This document shows, piece after piece, positions 62,983 through 64,000 of a stretch of DNA of 64,000 nt (positions are counted from its first letter, which is position 1; every line of letters starts with the position of its first letter). A program made the translations under genes and the position numbers. The stretch is from JABDQW01 sp942492025. Its GTDB lineage: Bacteria; Pseudomonadota; Gammaproteobacteria; SZUA-229. The notes below the pieces were generated by a model. The model ran no database searches, had not been told where the DNA came from, and worked only from the letters and a program-made list of their open reading frames with translations. The stretch is taken from positions 496,001-560,000 of the forward strand of contig CALODJ010000010.1 in NCBI GenBank assembly GCA_942492025.1, read 5' to 3'.

Positions 62983-63696
62983 ATGCCATCGTCCATCAAG
63001 CTGCTGATGTTTGATCTCGATGACACCTTGTGGCCGTGCAAGCCGACCATTATCGCTGCAGAAAACACATTGTATGCATGGATGCAGCAACGCGTGCCGC
63101 AAATAACCGAACGCCATGACAATGCGTCTTTATTACACAAACGGCGCGACTTCATGCTGCAGCGGCCGGATCTGTTGCACGACATGTCAAAATTGCGCAT
63201 CGAGTCACTGAAGGCCTTGAGCGACGAAATAGGGCTAGGTCATGACTGGATTGATGAGGCTTTCGAGGTGTTTTTCCACGCCCGCCAGCAGGTCGTGCTG
63301 TATGAAGACGTGGCGCCGACACTGGATATTTTGAGTGTGGAGTACAGCCTGGTGGCGGTGACCAACGGTAACGCCGATATCGGCTTGACTGGCGTCGACC
63401 GCTGGTTCGACTTTTCAGTATCGGCTGCTGAAGTCGGGCATCAGAAACCGCATCCCCTGGTATTTCAGACGGCGATGTCCAGAGCCGGGGTTGCACCCGG
63501 AGAGACCGTTCATATCGGTGATGACGAGCAGCGCGATATTTACGGGGCCAGTGAAGCGGGTGTTCGCACTGTCTGGATCAATCGCGGCGATCGTGACTGG
63601 AATCATGCCGATTGCGAGGCAGATCACCATATACGGAGCCTGATCGAGCTACCGGAAATTCTGCGTAAGATGCAATATAATGCGACTTCTGAATGA
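62983..63696 (+). CDS. HAD superfamily hydrolase
   Basis: The 237-residue phosphatase has motif I DLDDTLW, motif II VTNGN, the Lys in HQKPHP and motif III IGDDEQRDIYG. The cap is helical, as in subfamily IA enzymes such as YjjG or phosphoglycolate phosphatase; the substrate is not determined. The ATG at 62983 starts just before the conserved part; a GTG at 62968 is possible. Confidence 0.9.
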   Translation: MPSSIKLLMFDLDDTLWPCKPTIIAAENTLYAWMQQRVPQITERHDNASLLHKRRDFMLQRPDLLHDMSKLRIESLKALSDEIGLGHDWIDEAFEVFFHARQQVVLYEDVAPTLDILSVEYSLVAVTNGNADIGLTGVDRWFDFSVSAAEVGHQKPHPLVFQTAMSRAGVAPGETVHIGDDEQRDIYGASEAGVRTVWINRGDRDWNHADCEADHHIRSLIELPEILRKMQYNATSE

Positions 63697-63708
63697 CCGG
63701 AAGTATCG

Positions 63709-64000
63709 ATGATATATAGAACCGACGATGTACGAATAACTGGACTGCACGAAGTCCAGTCACCGGAGGCATTGCATAACCAGTTTCCGATGACTGAAAC
63801 CGCCTCGGAGACTGTTTACCGAACACGGAAAGCTATCCACAAGATCCTGCATGGCGAGAATGACCGTCTCATTGTCATCGTCGGCCCGTGTTCGGTACAT
63901 GATACAGCCGCTGCTCGTGAGTATGCCAGTCGGCTGAAGCCACTGATAGCCAGTCTCTCGAATGAGCTTTGCATTGTCATGCGGGTATATTTCGAAAAAC
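63709..64000 (+). CDS. 3-deoxy-7-phosphoheptulonate synthase, class I (partial, runs off the window)
   Basis: Ninety-seven residues are visible from an ATG preceded by CCGGAAG. The reading includes ETASETVYRTRKAIHKIL, IVIVGPCSVHD and IVMRVYFEK, hallmarks of the AroF/G/H type that makes DAHP from phosphoenolpyruvate and erythrose 4-phosphate in the shikimate pathway. Which isoenzyme it is cannot be told from this part. Confidence 0.93.
   Translation, partial: MIYRTDDVRITGLHEVQSPEALHNQFPMTETASETVYRTRKAIHKILHGENDRLIVIVGPCSVHDTAAAREYASRLKPLIASLSNELCIVMRVYFEK

Overview
This window reads as chromosome of a gammaproteobacterium. I judge the base composition to be roughly balanced by eye. The evidence is the mix of families: Slp lipoproteins, DUF2058, aminopeptidase N, a DUF2189 membrane protein, a SPOR-domain transglycosylase, the urtABCDE-ureDABC-ureE-hupE-ureFG gene order and an FmdC-like porin. 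A phosphoribulokinase is present, but PrkB-type enzymes also occur in non-autotrophs, so autotrophy is not shown. No rRNA, tRNA, CRISPR array, prophage or intact IS was seen.

Layout. 1-12.75 kb: three genes apparently in one operon. They encode a 3078-residue secreted multidomain protein, a 1001-residue transglutaminase-like protein that lacks the catalytic cysteine and ends in a hydrophobic, AT-rich tip, and a small DUF3592-like membrane protein overlapping that tip. 12.9-21.8 kb: housekeeping and small genes (two Slp lipoproteins, ClC channel, DUF2058, phosphoribulokinase, cold-shock protein, short hypotheticals, DUF2189). 22-24.2 kb: a transglycosylase. 24.5-40.5 kb: a urea acquisition and hydrolysis region. 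It has a LuxR-type response regulator and a hybrid kinase (with a collapsed permease-like N-terminal fragment) divergent from a porin, the five-gene urea ABC transporter and the complete nickel urease set with a HupE/UreJ-like permease. 40.8-49.8 kb: a polytopic membrane protein, PepN, a REC-GGDEF-EAL protein, two dehydrogenases and an inositol-phosphatase-family enzyme. 50-55.5 kb: a RAYT-like transposase, a Gly/Pro/Gln repeat protein, a DUF4136 lipoprotein, a catalytically degenerate M48-like protein and a TlpA-like thioredoxin. 56-60.9 kb: a secreted-protein operon (unrecognised lipoprotein, DUF1501, DUF4266, DUF3570). 61.4-64 kb: DNA glycosylase, SPOR protein, HAD hydrolase and the start of a DAHP synthase.

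Two repeat families stand out. The first is a 154-bp element with about 22-bp imperfect terminal inverted repeats and five consecutive hairpins. It occurs as three full-length copies (16189, 49768 reversed, 54726), plus a one-hairpin relic at the porin stop codon. Stem sequences differ between copies while pairing is largely kept. The second is a non-autonomous element with 27-bp perfect inverted termini (53051-53263), with a rearranged relative at 61038-61282.

The regions most likely to hold undescribed biology are the giant-protein/transglutaminase-like/small-membrane-protein operon (possible polymorphic toxin-immunity arrangement), the DUF4266-DUF3570-DUF1501-TlpA envelope locus, the 154-bp structured element, and the split permease-kinase sensor next to the urea operon.
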